Source: Smallanthus sonchifolius (lineage: Eukaryota; Streptophyta; Magnoliopsida; Asterales; Asteraceae). From it: a stretch of DNA of 64,000 bases. This document shows positions 1 to 11,287 of this stretch, one piece after another. Location of the stretch: positions 23,566,001-23,630,000 of the forward strand of contig CM042032.1 of NCBI GenBank assembly GCA_023525975.1, in the 5' to 3' direction. A model generated the notes under the pieces. That model was not told where the DNA came from. It worked only from the letters and a program-made list of their open reading frames with translations, and did no database searches. The translations under genes and the position numbers were made by a program. Each line of letters begins with the position of its first letter. The first letter of the stretch is position 1.

Positions 1-1
1 A

Positions 2-1797
2 TTGGGTTGTGTACTTATGCAACGAGGAATGGTAATCGCTTATGCCTCGCGACAGTTAGAGATTCATGAGGTTAACTACCCGACTCACGATCTGGATTTG
101 GTGGCGGTAGTTTTCGCATTAAAGATTTGGAGACACTACCTGTATGGGGTTAAATGCACAATTTAGACTGATCACAAGAGCCTAAAGTACTTCTTCGAGG
201 AAAAAGGAATTAAATATGAGATAAATAAGATGGTTGGAGCTGCTAAAAGACGATGACTGCGAAATATTGTACCATCCAGGCAAGGCAAACGTAGTGGCCG
301 ACGCCTTAAGCAGGAAAGAAGGATCAACACCTATCCGAATCAAAGCATGTCAGTTGATTATAACATCGGATATAATGAATGAGATAGCAAAAGGACAAGA
401 TGAAGCATTGTTGGAGAGGAATGTGAAACGGGAAAGAATAGTAGGACAACAGGGTAACCTAGAGACCAATGTGTATGGTGTACGAACTCGTTTTGGCCGG
501 ATGTGGATACCTAAGATTGGTGAACTTATGGCCATAATACTTGATGAGGCCCATAAGTCTCGCTACTCTATCCACCCCAGGACGAACAAAATGTACCAAG
601 ATCTAAAGAAGGAGTACTGGTGGCCCGGCATGAAGAACGATGCAACCGAATATGTGAACAAGTGCCTAACATGATCGCTAGTTAAGGCCGAGCACCAGAA
701 ACCATGCGGTAAAATGCAACCCTTGCCGATACCGGAATGGAAGTGGGAAGAGATCACAATGGACTTCATTACCAAGCTACCGCGAATAGCTAGAGGCATT
801 GATACCATTTGGGTGATCGTCGATCTCTTGACAAAAAGTGCTCACTTTTTACCAATAAGTGAGGCTTTTTCATCTGAGAAACTAGCGGAGTTGTTCATCA
901 ACGAAATTGTGAGTAGACATGGTATGCCAATGTCGATCGTGTCCGACAGGGACACATGATTCACGTCAATATTTTGGAAGAAATTCAATGAAGAAATGGG
1001 CACTCTACTGAATATTAGCACCGCTTACCACCCCCAAACCTATGGTCAGTCAGAAAGGACCATTCAGACTTTGGAGGACATGCTCCGAGCTTGTATCATT
1101 GATTTCGGTGTAAGCTGGGATAGCCACCTGCCCTTGGCAGAGTTTTCATATAACAATAGCTATCACTCAACAATCGACATGCTTTTGAGACGCTGTATGG
1201 AAGAAGATGTAGGACCCCGGTCTATTGGGGAGAAATTAGACAGAAAGACTTTGCAAGCCTCGAAGTAGTTAAAGCTACTTCAGAGAAGTTTGACCAGATA
1301 AAATCTCAAATGAAAGCCGCTAAAGACAGACAAAAATCATACGCGGATAAGAGAAGAAGAGATTTAGAGTTTCAAGTAGGGGACATGGTACTACTGAAAG
1401 TGTCACCCTGGATAGGAATCATCCGATTCAGAAGACGTGGAAAATTATGTCCAAGGTTTGTCGGACCTTTCAAAATCGTAGCAAGAGTTGGTCAGGTTGC
1501 TTACAGACTCGACCTACCCGATGAGCTCAGTGGAATTCACCCTACAATCCACGTATCGCACTTACGCAAGTGCCTTGCTGACGATACGGCTCACATACCC
1601 CATGACGAAATCGAAGTGGATAACAGTTTGAACTATATAGAAGAACCAATAGCTATTCTCGACCGAGCCGAGAAACGACTACGAAATAAGTCGATTCCTT
1701 TAGTCAAAACACAATGGAAGCACGGGAAAGGGTCCGAAGCCTCTTGGGAGAAGGAAGACGAGATGAAGGACTGTATCCAAAGTTGTTTTACTTGTAG
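2..1797 (+). pseudogene. Element A: chromovirus pol 3' part (RNase H, integrase, chromodomain), broken
   Basis: The window opens inside RNase H of a Ty3/gypsy polyprotein. Recognisable segments are the RNase H motifs YASRQL and TDHKSL, the VADALSRKE linker (about 290-330), the integrase zinc finger (H..H...C..C, about 550-670), the integrase core (about 730-1200) and a C-terminal GPFKIVARVGQVAYRL segment followed by a chromodomain-like EEPIAILDR...WEKEDEM stretch (about 1470-1770). RNase H and integrase would act in the cytoplasmic particle and the nucleus; the chromodomain steers integration. Lesions seen: TAG 164-166, a frameshift in the A-run near 202, TAA 222-224, TGA 672-674, TGA 957-959, and a 1-bp loss near 1182. 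Asp is also replaced by Tyr in the normally invariant HPQTDGQ motif (TAT 1041-1043). Clade assignment to Tekay/Del rests on remembered motif similarity. Gag, protease and RT lie outside the window. Confidence 0.9.
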
Positions 1798-1798
1798 C

Positions 1799-1836
1799 GG
1801 GTTTCGAGGACGAAACCCCTATAAGGAGGGTAGACT
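1799..1836 (+). promoter_or_regulatory. Element A: terminal palindrome and polypurine tract
   Basis: A palindrome (GGGTTTCG-AGGA-CGAAACCC-like, 1799-1818) is followed by the purine run ATAAGGAGGG (1821-1830) immediately before the LTR start TGTAAC at 1837. This is the usual site of plus-strand priming. A comparable palindrome occupies the same place in elements B, D, E and F. Confidence 0.75.
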
Positions 1837-3209
1837 TGTAACATGCCAAATAAATAAAAAACAAATAAAAGAAAAGCAACGCTGGCTTGGCCAAGAGTCG
1901 GCCCATGGGCCCGAGATAAGAAGGGGAAAACCCTTACTAATCAGCAGCCATCAACCTTTCCCCCCTCATTTCCTTCATTATCGTAAACTTAGAGAGAGGA
2001 AGGAGAGCACAGGTTTAGAAAGAGAAAGCTCGTGTTTCAGCTCAAAATCTCAGAATTCGACCGTCATCATCATAGCAACACAAAGCAACGAATACCAGAC
2101 TCTGAGAGGTAAGCTTCATCGCTAGATCTGAGTTTTTTTATACATTTATGAGTTTTGAATAAAATGGCTAAAAGTGCGGGTTTTTTACGTATGAAACTTG
2201 AAACACACCACATATTTGGGTTCATGGAGGAAAATGAAACATTTCGATCGTAAAGAGTTGAGAGCTTGATCAACTTGAAATCGGAGACCAGATCTAGGGT
2301 TTCTGGTTGGGGAAGAAGACAGATGCATCGAAACTACTAGTTTCGATATAGGTAAATCCATCGAAACTACCTAGTTTCGATATATGCAGACCCACCAAAA
2401 CTACTAATAATTTACATAAGTTACTTATCGAAACTACCCTAGTTTCGATATAAACCCATGACCCGAAACTATTAATATTTTACATAAGTTACTTATCGAA
2501 ACTACCATAGTTTCGATATAAACCCATGACCCGAAACTACCATAATTTCGATATAAACCCATGACCCGAAACTACTAAGATTTTACATAAGTTACTTATC
2601 GAAACTACTATAGTTTTGATATAAACCCATGACCCGAAACTACCATAGTTTCGATATAAACCCATGACCCAAAACTACCATAGTTTCGATGTGATTCATC
2701 CATCGAAACTACTGGGTTCAAGCATAGTAATGTCTAGTGTCATATAGGAGCACTACCTTATGTGTATGACTTCATTATATAGATCGTGAGTGACATTAGT
2801 GACGCTCGGTAACCATCTAAGTGTATTTCAGAAACCACTCATCAGGTGAGTTCTATGTGCCCCTACGTGTTACGTGCAAATGGTTTTAAATGATTTTGGG
2901 GCTGAAGTGTATACATGATATGAATGAATGTTATGATATGTGTTATATGACAATGCATGATAGTTATATGTATGACATATATGTTTATGAACAATGAAAC
3001 AAAGCAAGTATGTTATGAATTATGAATGAAGGTATGATATAACACAAAAGAATGAAATCATGCTTTATATATATACTATGTACTGCATGGTATGAATATA
3101 TGTGAATGTTATGGACGCTTCGATGCTAACGGCTACTACGGTAGACGGACGACCATGTGACTATTATGCAACCGGGACATATACGTTCCTTAATCAACTA
3201 GGACGTATG
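1837..3209 (+). repeat. Element A 3' LTR, left segment
   Basis: The LTR begins TGTAACATGCC right after the polypurine tract and is interrupted at 3209/3210 by solo LTR S1. It resumes at 25905 and ends GGCCTTACA at 26706, for a reconstructed length near 2,175 bp. It holds the palindrome array (2327-2714) and a consensus splice donor CAG|GTGAGTT with GT at 2846-2847. The matching acceptor lies in the right segment (AG 26467-26468), giving a 928-bp potential intron once S1 is removed. No gene is seen inside. Confidence 0.8.
2327..2714 (+). repeat. Array of TCGAAACTA/TAGTTTCGA palindromes (element A LTR)
   Basis: About nine imperfect palindromes of 18-22 bp, each with left arm (A)TCGAAACTA, 1-3 central bases and right arm TAGTTTCGAT. 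They are separated by AT-rich spacers, of which one (ATAAACCCATGACC) recurs four or five times and another (TTTACATAAGTTACTT) three times. Two units have lost an arm. The same palindrome core forms arrays in the LTRs of B and D, although the spacers differ from those here. Confidence 0.85.
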
Positions 3210-3735
3210 TGTGATACCCGGAAAATTCAGGTTAATATCCATACCCGACTATTACTTGAATTAACATGATTGCACTTGCATCATACTTAATTATAGATTA
3301 ATTAAGTACACATTTCATATAGCAAGTCCATTCGTTTCATTTCATTACATGCATCGGTAATCGGGCGGATTACCGGGTCACACACGCGTCCTGTCACACG
3401 AATGTTGGAGAATTTTAGAAATAATATTTAGACATATAGTTGGTGTGCAAAAATTATATGTAATACTGTGATTTAATATTTCATGCTTATACGAAGTTTT
3501 TTGAATTTTTATAGCAAATTTTATTCCAACGCTTTTTAAGAAAATACACGATATGTGGCAACAACTTTAAATGAGTTTTACAAAGATGATTTATTTAAAT
3601 ACTTGGGCCAAAAAAATTCAGATCTTTTAGTTATTAATCCATATTAGAGCCCATTCTTTACTTAAAAAGCCTTAAAAGAGTGTAAAAGCCCAAACCCATC
3701 CACTTAAGACACCCCTAAACACCCTTAACATCTCA
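3210..3735 (+). repeat. Solo LTR S1, left segment
   Basis: Begins TGTGATACCCGG, with GTATG (3205-3209) immediately before it. The other end is GGGTGTTACA at 25899, followed by GTATG (25900-25904). The perfect 5-bp duplication around a single LTR marks a solo LTR left by LTR-LTR recombination. The LTR (526 + 2458 = 2984 bp) was later split at 3735 by element N1. No coding potential is seen in this segment. Confidence 0.85.
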
Positions 3736-4522
3736 TGTAGAACCAAAGACTGATGGCTACAAAATTCTCTAAGTACAAATGCTGCTGATCTCAGAGTTTG
3801 CTGCTGACCAACAAACTGCTGCGGACAAGCTTATCTGAAGCGGATACTTGTTCTCTTCCTGAAGAACAAATCTGCTGCTGATAGCCTTATCTGCTGAAGA
3901 CCAAAGTTGCTGCGAATAGGCTTCTCAGCAGCATCAACACTTTATGCTGCTGACAGGCAAATCATCAGCAGCTTTGGATGGTTACATCTTGCTGCTGATC
4001 AACATCTTTGTTGCTGATAGCCTTGTGCCTTGAAGACAAATTGTTGCAGCTGACTATCCATACCAAGCGTCACTGACAACTTTCTGCAAAAGCAACTGAC
4101 ACACTCAAAGCAGAAGCAATCGCAATGGCACAACCAATGACGGACAACAATGCTCTTCTCCAAGCATGCAAGTAATGATGCATAAAGAAGACGCTTCAAT
4201 AAAGTTAACTAGTTTTAGACAAAAGGTGTAATAGTTAGCTACATACAACAGATCAACGGTCTGTGTTAGATCTAATCCTTAGAATCAAGGGGCTGTCTAG
4301 ATTCTAAGTGAGTATAAATAATGTGTAAACACTTCATTGTAAGTGTGCGTTTTATGTCTTTTGATTGAGTTTTTCAATTGTAATCGTTTATCTGTAAAAC
4401 CTTAATACAACAGTTTTCTTAAAAGTATTCTTTCTGCTTCCTCGATTACACTTGTGTTGTTGTTATTGTTTCCGCCAATTTCAACTAAGAACAGAACCAT
4501 CTTGTAATTTCACGATCCTACA
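3736..4522 (+). repeat. N1 5' LTR
   Basis: TGTAGAACC...GATCCTACA, 787 bp. The first 330 bp contain roughly a dozen CTGCTG or CAGCAG runs, mostly as TGCTGCTGA or TGCTGCGGA. A likely promoter is the AT-rich GAGTATAAATAATG at about 4310-4323 (TATAAATA core). The LTR is closely matched by 22650-23436 with scattered substitutions. Confidence 0.92.
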
Positions 4523-4524
4523 AG

Positions 4525-4536
4525 TGGTATCAGAGC
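4525..4536 (+). promoter_or_regulatory. N1 primer binding site (initiator Met-tRNA)
   Basis: TGGTATCAGAGC lies two bases after the LTR end. This is the complement of the 3' end of plant initiator methionine tRNA and the usual minus-strand primer site of copia and gypsy elements. Confidence 0.93.
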
Positions 4537-4627
4537 TTTGGCTCAGATTAAACAAACTGAAACTTGTTTAATCACTTCTGGTTCTATTCTAAACTCTCTC
4601 TTTTTCATCAAGTCACCAAGAACAAAG

Positions 4628-7443
4628 ATGGCACAGAGCAACGGATTTGAAGACATCGGCAGCATCAACCGACCACCAAGATTGGTATCTGGGGAAGACT
4701 ACGACATGTGGAAAAATCACATGGAAAGTTTTTTCTGCTATCAGGAGTACGGAATGTGGAAATCCATCAGGGATGGAGCCTACACTCCCATGGTGGCATC
4801 TGCTGACTCTGGAGGACCATCAGTTCCAAAGGAGCCCTCCAAGTACTCAGAAGAGGATATAAAGAAGATGGAGGTGGACTTCAAGGCACTGGGAGCTATC
4901 CAAATGTGCCTTCCAAATGAAGTTTTTCATAACTTCAGAAGTTACAAAACTGCTAAAGAGCTCTGGGAGGCCCTCGAGAAGATGTTTGCTGGATCTGAGG
5001 AAGTCAAAGAAAATAGAAGAGACATCCTTAAGCAGCAGTATGAAAATTTCGTCTGGAAGGAAGGTGAGTCTCTAACTGTTTTATATAACAGATATACTTA
5101 TCTTGTAGGTGAGTTGCAGTGCTCAAAAGTGAAGTTAGAAAATGAAGATATTCTTAAGAAATTCATCAGATCTCAACCTAGTTGCTGGACACTCTACACA
5201 GTGTCCATCAAAAGAACTGAGAATCTGAAGACTCTTCAGATGATTGAGCTATTTGGTATGCTCAAAACCTATAAATTAGAAATGATTCAGGCCAAGGAAA
5301 GGAGCTCAAGCTACCAAACAGCTTCAACATCCACCACCACCTCTTCTGCTTTTCACTCTGAGCACTCAGGTCCTAGTGCTAGCAACTACTTTCCTCCCAT
5401 AGTCACACATCCTCAAACTCCTACCTCTAAAACAAACACATCACCATTTCTTCTTGAAGCTCCTCCTCAAGCCTCAACCTCTGCTGCTTTTGTTTCTGAA
5501 AACTCAAGCAACATGTACTTTATCAAGGAGGATCTTGAGTGCTTCCATCCAGATGATCTAGAAGAAATGGATATACAGCACTCGTATGCCATGCTCTCTA
5601 TAAGAGCAAAAAGGTTCTACTCTAGAACCGGAAGACCCATTCCAAGGAACAGCTCCAACACCAGAGTTGGCTTGGATAAAAGTAAATTGAGATGTTACAA
5701 CTGTAACCAACTGGGTCATTTTTCTAGAGAATGCAAGGCACCTAGGGCAAACCCAGCTGATGATCGAACAAGACAAGCTCACCAAAGCCAACCTAGACAA
5801 CAACAGCAACAAGCTACTCCTCCAGCTCAAACTGCAGCTTGTGCAGCTGTTGGAACTTCTGACTTTGACTGGAGCTTTCAGTATGAAGATCTGCCTACCA
5901 ACAACCAAGCTCTTACGGCAGATACAACTGAAATACCACCTCAGGTATATGATCATCTATGTTCCCAAGCCTGTATTGATAAGGTTTTAGGCTACAGAAA
6001 GCATAATCAGAACCTCATAGATCAAAATGAAGAGTTTCATCAAATGAAATCTGAATTCAAAAAGGTCGAAGACAGTTACAAAGAAAAAATTAACTGCCTA
6101 AAGAAAGAGATTTCATCATTAAGACATGAACAAACCAATCTTGAAACTCAGATTGATGATCTACTGGCCAGATTAAAAGCTACCAGAGCAGAATTAGCAG
6201 AACAGAAAGTTCATGTCGACAAATATGAATTTGCATCCAAAAAGCTGCAAAGACTTTTGGAAGCTCAAATTCATGAAAAGGTAAAAAATTGGCTGGGGTA
6301 TCATGCTGAACAATATCAAGCCTTTGCACCTCCTGCTGACTACGTTGCCATCCATGAACCAAGCTTCAATCTTGCAAATCTTGATATGGCCAACAGAAAT
6401 CTTGATCCCTCTAAGGATGAACCTTTGGTGCAAGAATGCACTACCTCGTCAGAGTCTGAATCAACTTGCTCAGACTCCACTGAAACAAGTGAAGCTTCAT
6501 CTCCTCCTGCCCCTCAAGTTATTATGACTAAAGATGAAGTCCCCATTATCCATTCAACACCAGTACCAGCCATTTCAGTATCAGTTCCTACACCATTCAA
6601 ACAAATCAAAATTAGTTATCCTCCAGAAGGTAGGAAACTAAATATTGAAAAGGGCCAGTCCTCAACTTCAATCTAACCAAGGAAGGTATTTGACATATGT
6701 CATGCGCCTGGAGAAAGGGTTCCATATGTTCAAAAGACATTGGAAGAAGCCACCTTTGAGCATAACAAAGCTCACCCCTGGAACTTCAAAGACTTGTTCA
6801 AAAGAAAGGACTATATGTACTTTCAAAGGGACAAATTGGCGAAATCATGCTTTGTGTGTGGGAAATACAATCATACTGCCAGACCTGCTTCTACTACCTT
6901 CAGCAACAAAGAAACCTCAAGCAACATGCTTTTGAGAAGACAAAGAAGAACAAACAGGTAAGAAGGTTTGAAGCTAAGACAACTCAATTCAGAAACTCTC
7001 TTTCTCCACCAAGGGAGCAGTTGTCAAAACCTCTACAATCTTGCATCATCTGTAGTGAATCAGATCACGTTGCTACAAATTGTAAGTTTAATCCTTTCAA
7101 TCAGATTCTTCTTCCACCCCAAATTATACAAAAGCCTATTAGTAAGGTGAAGAAGGATAGGCATAAGTCTGTTCTTAAACCATCAGCAGCTAACAAAACT
7201 GCTGCTGATCGAGTAAAGCCCAAGCAACCAAAAGGAAAGCCTTCAGCAGCAAAGTCTGGAGCTGCTCAAGTAAAACCATCAGCAGCAACAAAATCTGCTT
7301 CTGATCAGTCAAAGTCCTCAAATGCATCTTCTGCTGCTGAAAAGACAAAGAGAGCTGGAAAACCACCAACTCTTCAATGGAAGGCAAAGAAACCACCAAG
7401 CATCATCATTGGTTCAGTTGAATGTGTCTATCCTTTGTTGTAA
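4628..7443 (+). pseudogene. N1 gag (UBN2-type capsid, two or three CCHC knuckles), broken
   Basis: The first ATG after the primer site that begins a typical copia Gag N-terminus is at 4628; an upstream TTG start is possible but not needed. Residues about 15-240 form the UBN2/retrotran_gag region (W..W at the start, YKTAKELWEALEKMF). A CCHC knuckle follows (CYNCNQLGHFSREC, near residue 355), then an acidic and coiled-coil stretch (residues about 490-560). The frame meets TAA at 6674-6676 and continues without another stop into a second, damaged knuckle (CFVCGKYNHTAR...). A loss of one base (or 3n+1) near 6890 then shifts to the frame that carries a third knuckle (CIICSESDHVATNC) and a Ser-Ala-Ala/Lys-rich tail ending at 7443. 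The product would form the particle shell and bind RNA. No protease follows. Confidence 0.85.
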
Positions 7444-8009
7444 ATGTGTCTGTACCTTATTGTAAATAAAAATTATAACTGAGCAGCATTTTTGTCCTTC
7501 AGCTGCTGACAGGTTTAATCCTCAGCAGCAAAAGATTTGCAGCTGACTGCTTTAAGTTATCAGCAGGAACAGGTTTCCTGCGGATCTCTTTAAGACTGTC
7601 AGCAGCAACATCCTTGCTGCGGATTATTAAATCCATCAGCAGTAGATAAGTTTACTGCTGACATACTTAACCTTCCGCATCCACAGCAATGAAGTTTGCT
7701 GCTGATTGGTAAATTTAAGTCCAAATTAACTTTTACCCGCTGTTAAAATTCACATCAGTCTTTACCATGACTGCCTCGGTGTATTACAGCTGTAACAATA
7801 AAAGGTGAATTGGGTTGTACTGTACAAGTCATTTTGCTTTCCCTCTTCTGCCATTATAAGAACGAATCAAATTTCCTTACCATCTCTTCACCTTCAATTT
7901 CACCCTAAACCCACATCACTTTTTCTCAAGTCCCCACCATATTCAAGCCCTTCATCTTTAAAACATTCAAAGCCTCCCATATCCTACCTTCCCTCCAAAT
8001 CCAACAACA
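7444..8009 (+). other. N1 spacer between gag and ORF2 with CAGCAG/CTGCTG motif cluster
   Basis: No credible ORF. Between about 7490 and 7705 it holds ten or more CAGCAG/CTGCTG/CTGCGG motifs on alternating strands, resembling those in the N1 LTR. This is followed by a pyrimidine-rich leader up to the ORF2 ATG at 8010. It could hold an internal promoter or splice acceptor for ORF2, but this is not shown. Confidence 0.6.
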
Positions 8010-8859
8010 ATGGTAGACATCAATAACCCTGATGATAAGTTCTCCCCATACCACAACCTTACAGCATATCTTACCAAAGGAAAGAAATCTGAAGGATTTG
8101 ATGATATGATCGATTTCTTATGTCGATCAAAGATCTACTTTGCCCTCACCACCAACCCTACCATATATATTCCTCATATGGAGGATTTCTGGAGTACTGT
8201 CATCTACTCTACCGAACAGGGGATTCCCCAAATCAAAGCCAAGGTAGACGGCAAGGATATCACCATCTTGGAAGCCACCCTTAGAAAACATCTTAAGCTT
8301 CAAGATGAGGGAGCAGCCATCTTATACTCGAAGGACGAATACATGAGGACCTTTGTATCCATTGGATACACTGGAAATCAGACCGAGTATACGGTCAAGG
8401 CGCTGATGGGCCCTCCATGGAAGTATCTTTTTCACACTCTTCTCCAATGCATATCTCAGAAGAGGAGTGGATGGCATCAGGTGAGCTCCGCACTTGCCTC
8501 CGCCTTCCATGGTATAGTCACTAACCAAGGCTTCAACTTTGCACACCTCATCTTTGAGGGTTTGAGATATAACCTTCAAGAGGGTGCACAACAACAATTT
8601 TTTATGTACCCAAGATTCTTGCAGGAAGTTTTCAATCAAGAACTAAAAGAACTTTCAAAACCTGCAAGAATCGACATCATGTTGGGACATAAAAATAATA
8701 TTTTTCATAGCATGAGAACTGTTTCCAAAAAGTTCTCAGGGGTCAAAGTTCCATTGTTATCTACAATGCTGAACATACAGAGTACCCCGGGTGATAGTTC
8801 AGCAATCCCAGCTGATACTGATCCCACACCCTCCGCCCCACATCCTGAACAACAGTCTG
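8010..8859 (+). pseudogene. N1 ORF2, 5' part (unknown non-pol protein)
   Basis: Starts at ATG 8010 (context ACAATGG) and is open to the B insertion point. The product has conserved-looking blocks: a Phe/Tyr-rich N-terminus (residues 1-60), LTTNPTIYIPHMEDFW (residues 48-63), a central VDGKDITILEATLRKHLKL block, and a C-terminal NQGFNFAHLIF...YPRFLQEVF block. From memory, proteins with these blocks are very common in Tanacetum and other composites as uncharacterised retrotransposon products. The last block aligns by eye with N2 (63720-63940). No enzyme motif is recognised. After removing element B and one GTCTG, the frame continues at 19180. Confidence 0.8.
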
Positions 8860-9703
8860 TGTGACACCCGGCATTTCAGGTCAATATCCGTACATGTTAT
8901 AAACGAGTTTACAGTATAATTGTTTTCGTGATTTACTTAATTTCATAAACAAGGACATTAAGGTCTAGCAAAAACCGTACATTGTCTCATTTCATATTTT
9001 AGTAATTCTAGGAGTTACCGGTTCATGTACCCGTATAAACCGACTAAATACAAACATTAGTGGTTAAATTAAATAACCAGAAAAATATATATACATATAT
9101 ATTACATAAACTCTACGTCGGACAATAATTTAATATTTAGACTAAATCATATAATATACGTAAAAGTAAAATATCGAACCCTTTCGAAGACGTTACCATG
9201 TAGCGTCACCTTTAGGTACGTATACCTACAAATAATCACCTCAACGAATTATACAATCCAAGATTTCAATATCTTTCGTCAACGAGCCATAAACTTAATA
9301 AATTTATAATACCGTGGAGAACCTAAACCAAATTAAATTACCATTTGAAACTCTAATTAATATTAATGCACTTAATGAATTAAATAAATTTACACTTAAA
9401 TCTAATTATTTGATTAATTAACCCCAAACCACCCTTGACTTTCTCCACCGAAATCCCAGAGATTTCCCCATTCACACTACCATTTTTCAAAACATTCAAA
9501 TTCTTTATCTTAAAACCCATACCTCATGACTTCAAAGTTTAGATAAAAACCATACCACCTCATTGTCTATCAATTCATCCATCAAGAGCATAAACTCACA
9601 ACCCATGTCATCTCTCTTTTCTTCCACGACAACAACAAGAATATCTATCTTCACTTTCTTTTGGTGTTCTTCCATAATCGAAGACTCGAATCCTTTATTT
9701 CGG

Positions 9704-9713
9704 TATTATAAGG
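9704..9713 (+). promoter_or_regulatory. Element B TATA-like promoter
   Basis: TATTATAAGG is followed by GAGAGTTCCAAGTGTTTT. Element D, a diverged relative on the other strand, keeps the same block (CTATAAG, then AGAGTTCCAAGTG; 44208-44214 and 50963-50969 on the plus strand). Conservation of box and downstream bases supports a promoter with transcription starting some 25-35 bp downstream. Confidence 0.6.
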
Positions 9714-9980
9714 AGAGTTCCAAGTGTTTTCTCAAAGGTTTTTAGCAGGAGAAGTCAAGATCATTCTCTTTTTCTCTCAAAAATCATCATCTCTGTCCAG
9801 AGGTAAAAACTCGATACCATCCATATTATTTTATTTAAAATCGTAGCTAAACATACAGTTTACTCGAACGTAAGAAAAATAACCAGAAAAGTGTGTCGAA
9901 TTCAATATTAAAACATGAATATATGCGTATATGTATGAATAAAGTTTTGAAACTGATTCTGTCAATCAAAATTTCTGTAT

Positions 9981-10178
9981 TCGAAACTATAGTTTCGATA
10001 CCTGTTTACTCAATCGAAACTAGGTAGTTTCGATACTTGTTGCTCAATCGAAACAAGGTAGTTTCGATACCTTTCTTGCCCAATCGAAACTAGGAAGTTT
10101 CGATACCCAGTTTGCTCAATCGAAACTAGGAAGTTTCGACATCTGTTCTGTTCAATCGAAACTAAGTAGTTTCGATAC
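9981..10178 (+). repeat. Element B 5' LTR palindrome array (6 units)
   Basis: Six palindromes with left arm TCGAAACTA and right arm TAGTTTCGA at about 30-38 bp spacing. The first is the shortest and perfect (TCGAAACTATAGTTTCGA). Spacers are 10-13 bp, pyrimidine-rich and end in CTCAA or CCCAA. The array lies about 270 bp after the TATA box and ends about 220 bp before the donor, so it should be in the transcribed leader. A copy is at 17993-18190. Confidence 0.9.
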
Positions 10179-10400
10179 CTGTTTCAGGCCCATTGGGCAG
10201 TAACTTAGAACTATTTTATAACGAAACAAGTGTTGGAAAACTAAGAAGATATTTAAACAAAAGCAACCAGATTTACTAAGTCGGTGAACAATTTGCATAT
10301 GAGACATTCGGTCATAACACGAATTACCCTTTTGTAATTAGGGTACGAATAGTCAAGTTTGACTAGAACAATTATCGTTGCTAGCATACACAAACACGAG

Positions 10401-10895
10401 GTGAGTTTCACGGCCCCTTTTTACTGTTTTCAATATTTGGGGGAAGAACATACTTACAACTATTTTTATGTGATAACAAGAGAATAAGACTCGACTTTTA
10501 TGTTTACATGAGTTAAACGATTTTAGGCCGCTAAAGTCCCCTAGAACAATTTAGTAACCATTAACTGTAGCCTAGGGTCCTATGAATAGTACTATGGAGA
10601 GTGACGTCTCCCGGTCATGGTTAGTCGCGCTAACCACAATCTAGAGGATTTATGGCCGCATAGAACCGGATAACGAAATTAGGGGCGAAGAACAATTGTC
10701 ATGGTTTGGTTACGGCTCATGTAGGAACATATTATTTGTATTCCTAGCTAGCTTACAAATGGGTCAAACAATTCTTATTCTGATTATCACATGCACCTGA
10801 AACTATTTACGAACAATTGAATTTTACAAAGAACTATTTGATTAAACCTGTGAACTCACCAACCTAGTGTTGACATTTTCAAGTATGTTTTTCAG
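10401..10895 (+). other. Potential spliceosomal intron inside the element B LTR
   Basis: Donor GAG|GTGAGTTTC at 10401 and acceptor TATGTTTTTCAG|G ending at 10895 bound 495 bp that are AT-rich and contain the GTTAG hairpin. The 3' LTR holds the same interval (18413-18907). Donor and acceptor have counterparts in S1, A, L1, F, D and E. Splicing itself is inferred. Confidence 0.6.
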
Positions 10896-11166
10896 GAAAT
10901 TGAACGTGATCGCAAGGTTAGCAATGTAGATTACATGCATGCACGATGGATACAACTTTTGGGGGATTTCTCTTGTAAAACTCATTGTAATAGAGTCATA
11001 CTTGCGAAATCTTCACTTTTTGTAAACTTAATTTACGTTTTGGAATGTAAAACTTTAAACTGGTTTATGTATCCATTTATCATGTATGTGTTTGCGGTAA
11101 TCATATGCTTTGGAAACCATGTAATGTTACGCCTCGCGTTTCCGCCTTGGCGGGGTGTGACAGATT

Positions 11167-11179
11167 TGGTATCAGATCC
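11167..11179 (+). promoter_or_regulatory. Element B primer binding site
   Basis: TGGTATCAGATCC begins four bases after the LTR end, complementary to initiator Met-tRNA apart from one likely substitution (GATCC for GAGCC). Confidence 0.9.
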
Positions 11180-11287
11180 ATTGATTATAGCGAACTAGGA
11201 GTCTAAAATGGAACCTAGTCTATAATTTAAATGACTCACTAAAACGTTTTCATTACATAAGCATTGCATAACCATTTATCTGGTCAT

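Larger units (their letters stand above)
8860..11162 (+). repeat. Element B 5' LTR
   Basis: TGTGACACCC...GGGTGTGACA. In order it contains a TATA-like box (9704-9713), six CGAAAC palindromes (9981-10178), a splice donor (GT 10401), the hairpin GTTAGTCGCGCTAAC (core 10620-10634) and an acceptor (AG 10894-10895). Short ORFs crossing its right end are chance frames. Confidence 0.96.

Noticed and set aside
3210..3380. MITE with TGTGATACCCGG / CCGGGTCACACA inverted ends
   Set aside because: The left end is better explained as the start of solo LTR S1, proven by the GTATG duplication at 25900; the inverted match near 3375 is short and gapped.
5558..5956. Minus-strand ORF of 132 codons
   Set aside because: Antisense shadow of N1 gag, Ser/Leu-rich, no motif.
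9981..10178. CRISPR array
   Set aside because: Regular palindromes with variable spacers look similar, but they lie in plant LTRs, are duplicated in both LTRs with the same spacers, and no cas genes exist here. Annotated as an LTR repeat array.
10935..11198. Small ORF across the end of the element B 5' LTR (and its copy at 18947)
   Set aside because: Lies within LTR sequence, runs into the primer site, and shows no domain; frame not kept in the other LTR beyond the repeat.
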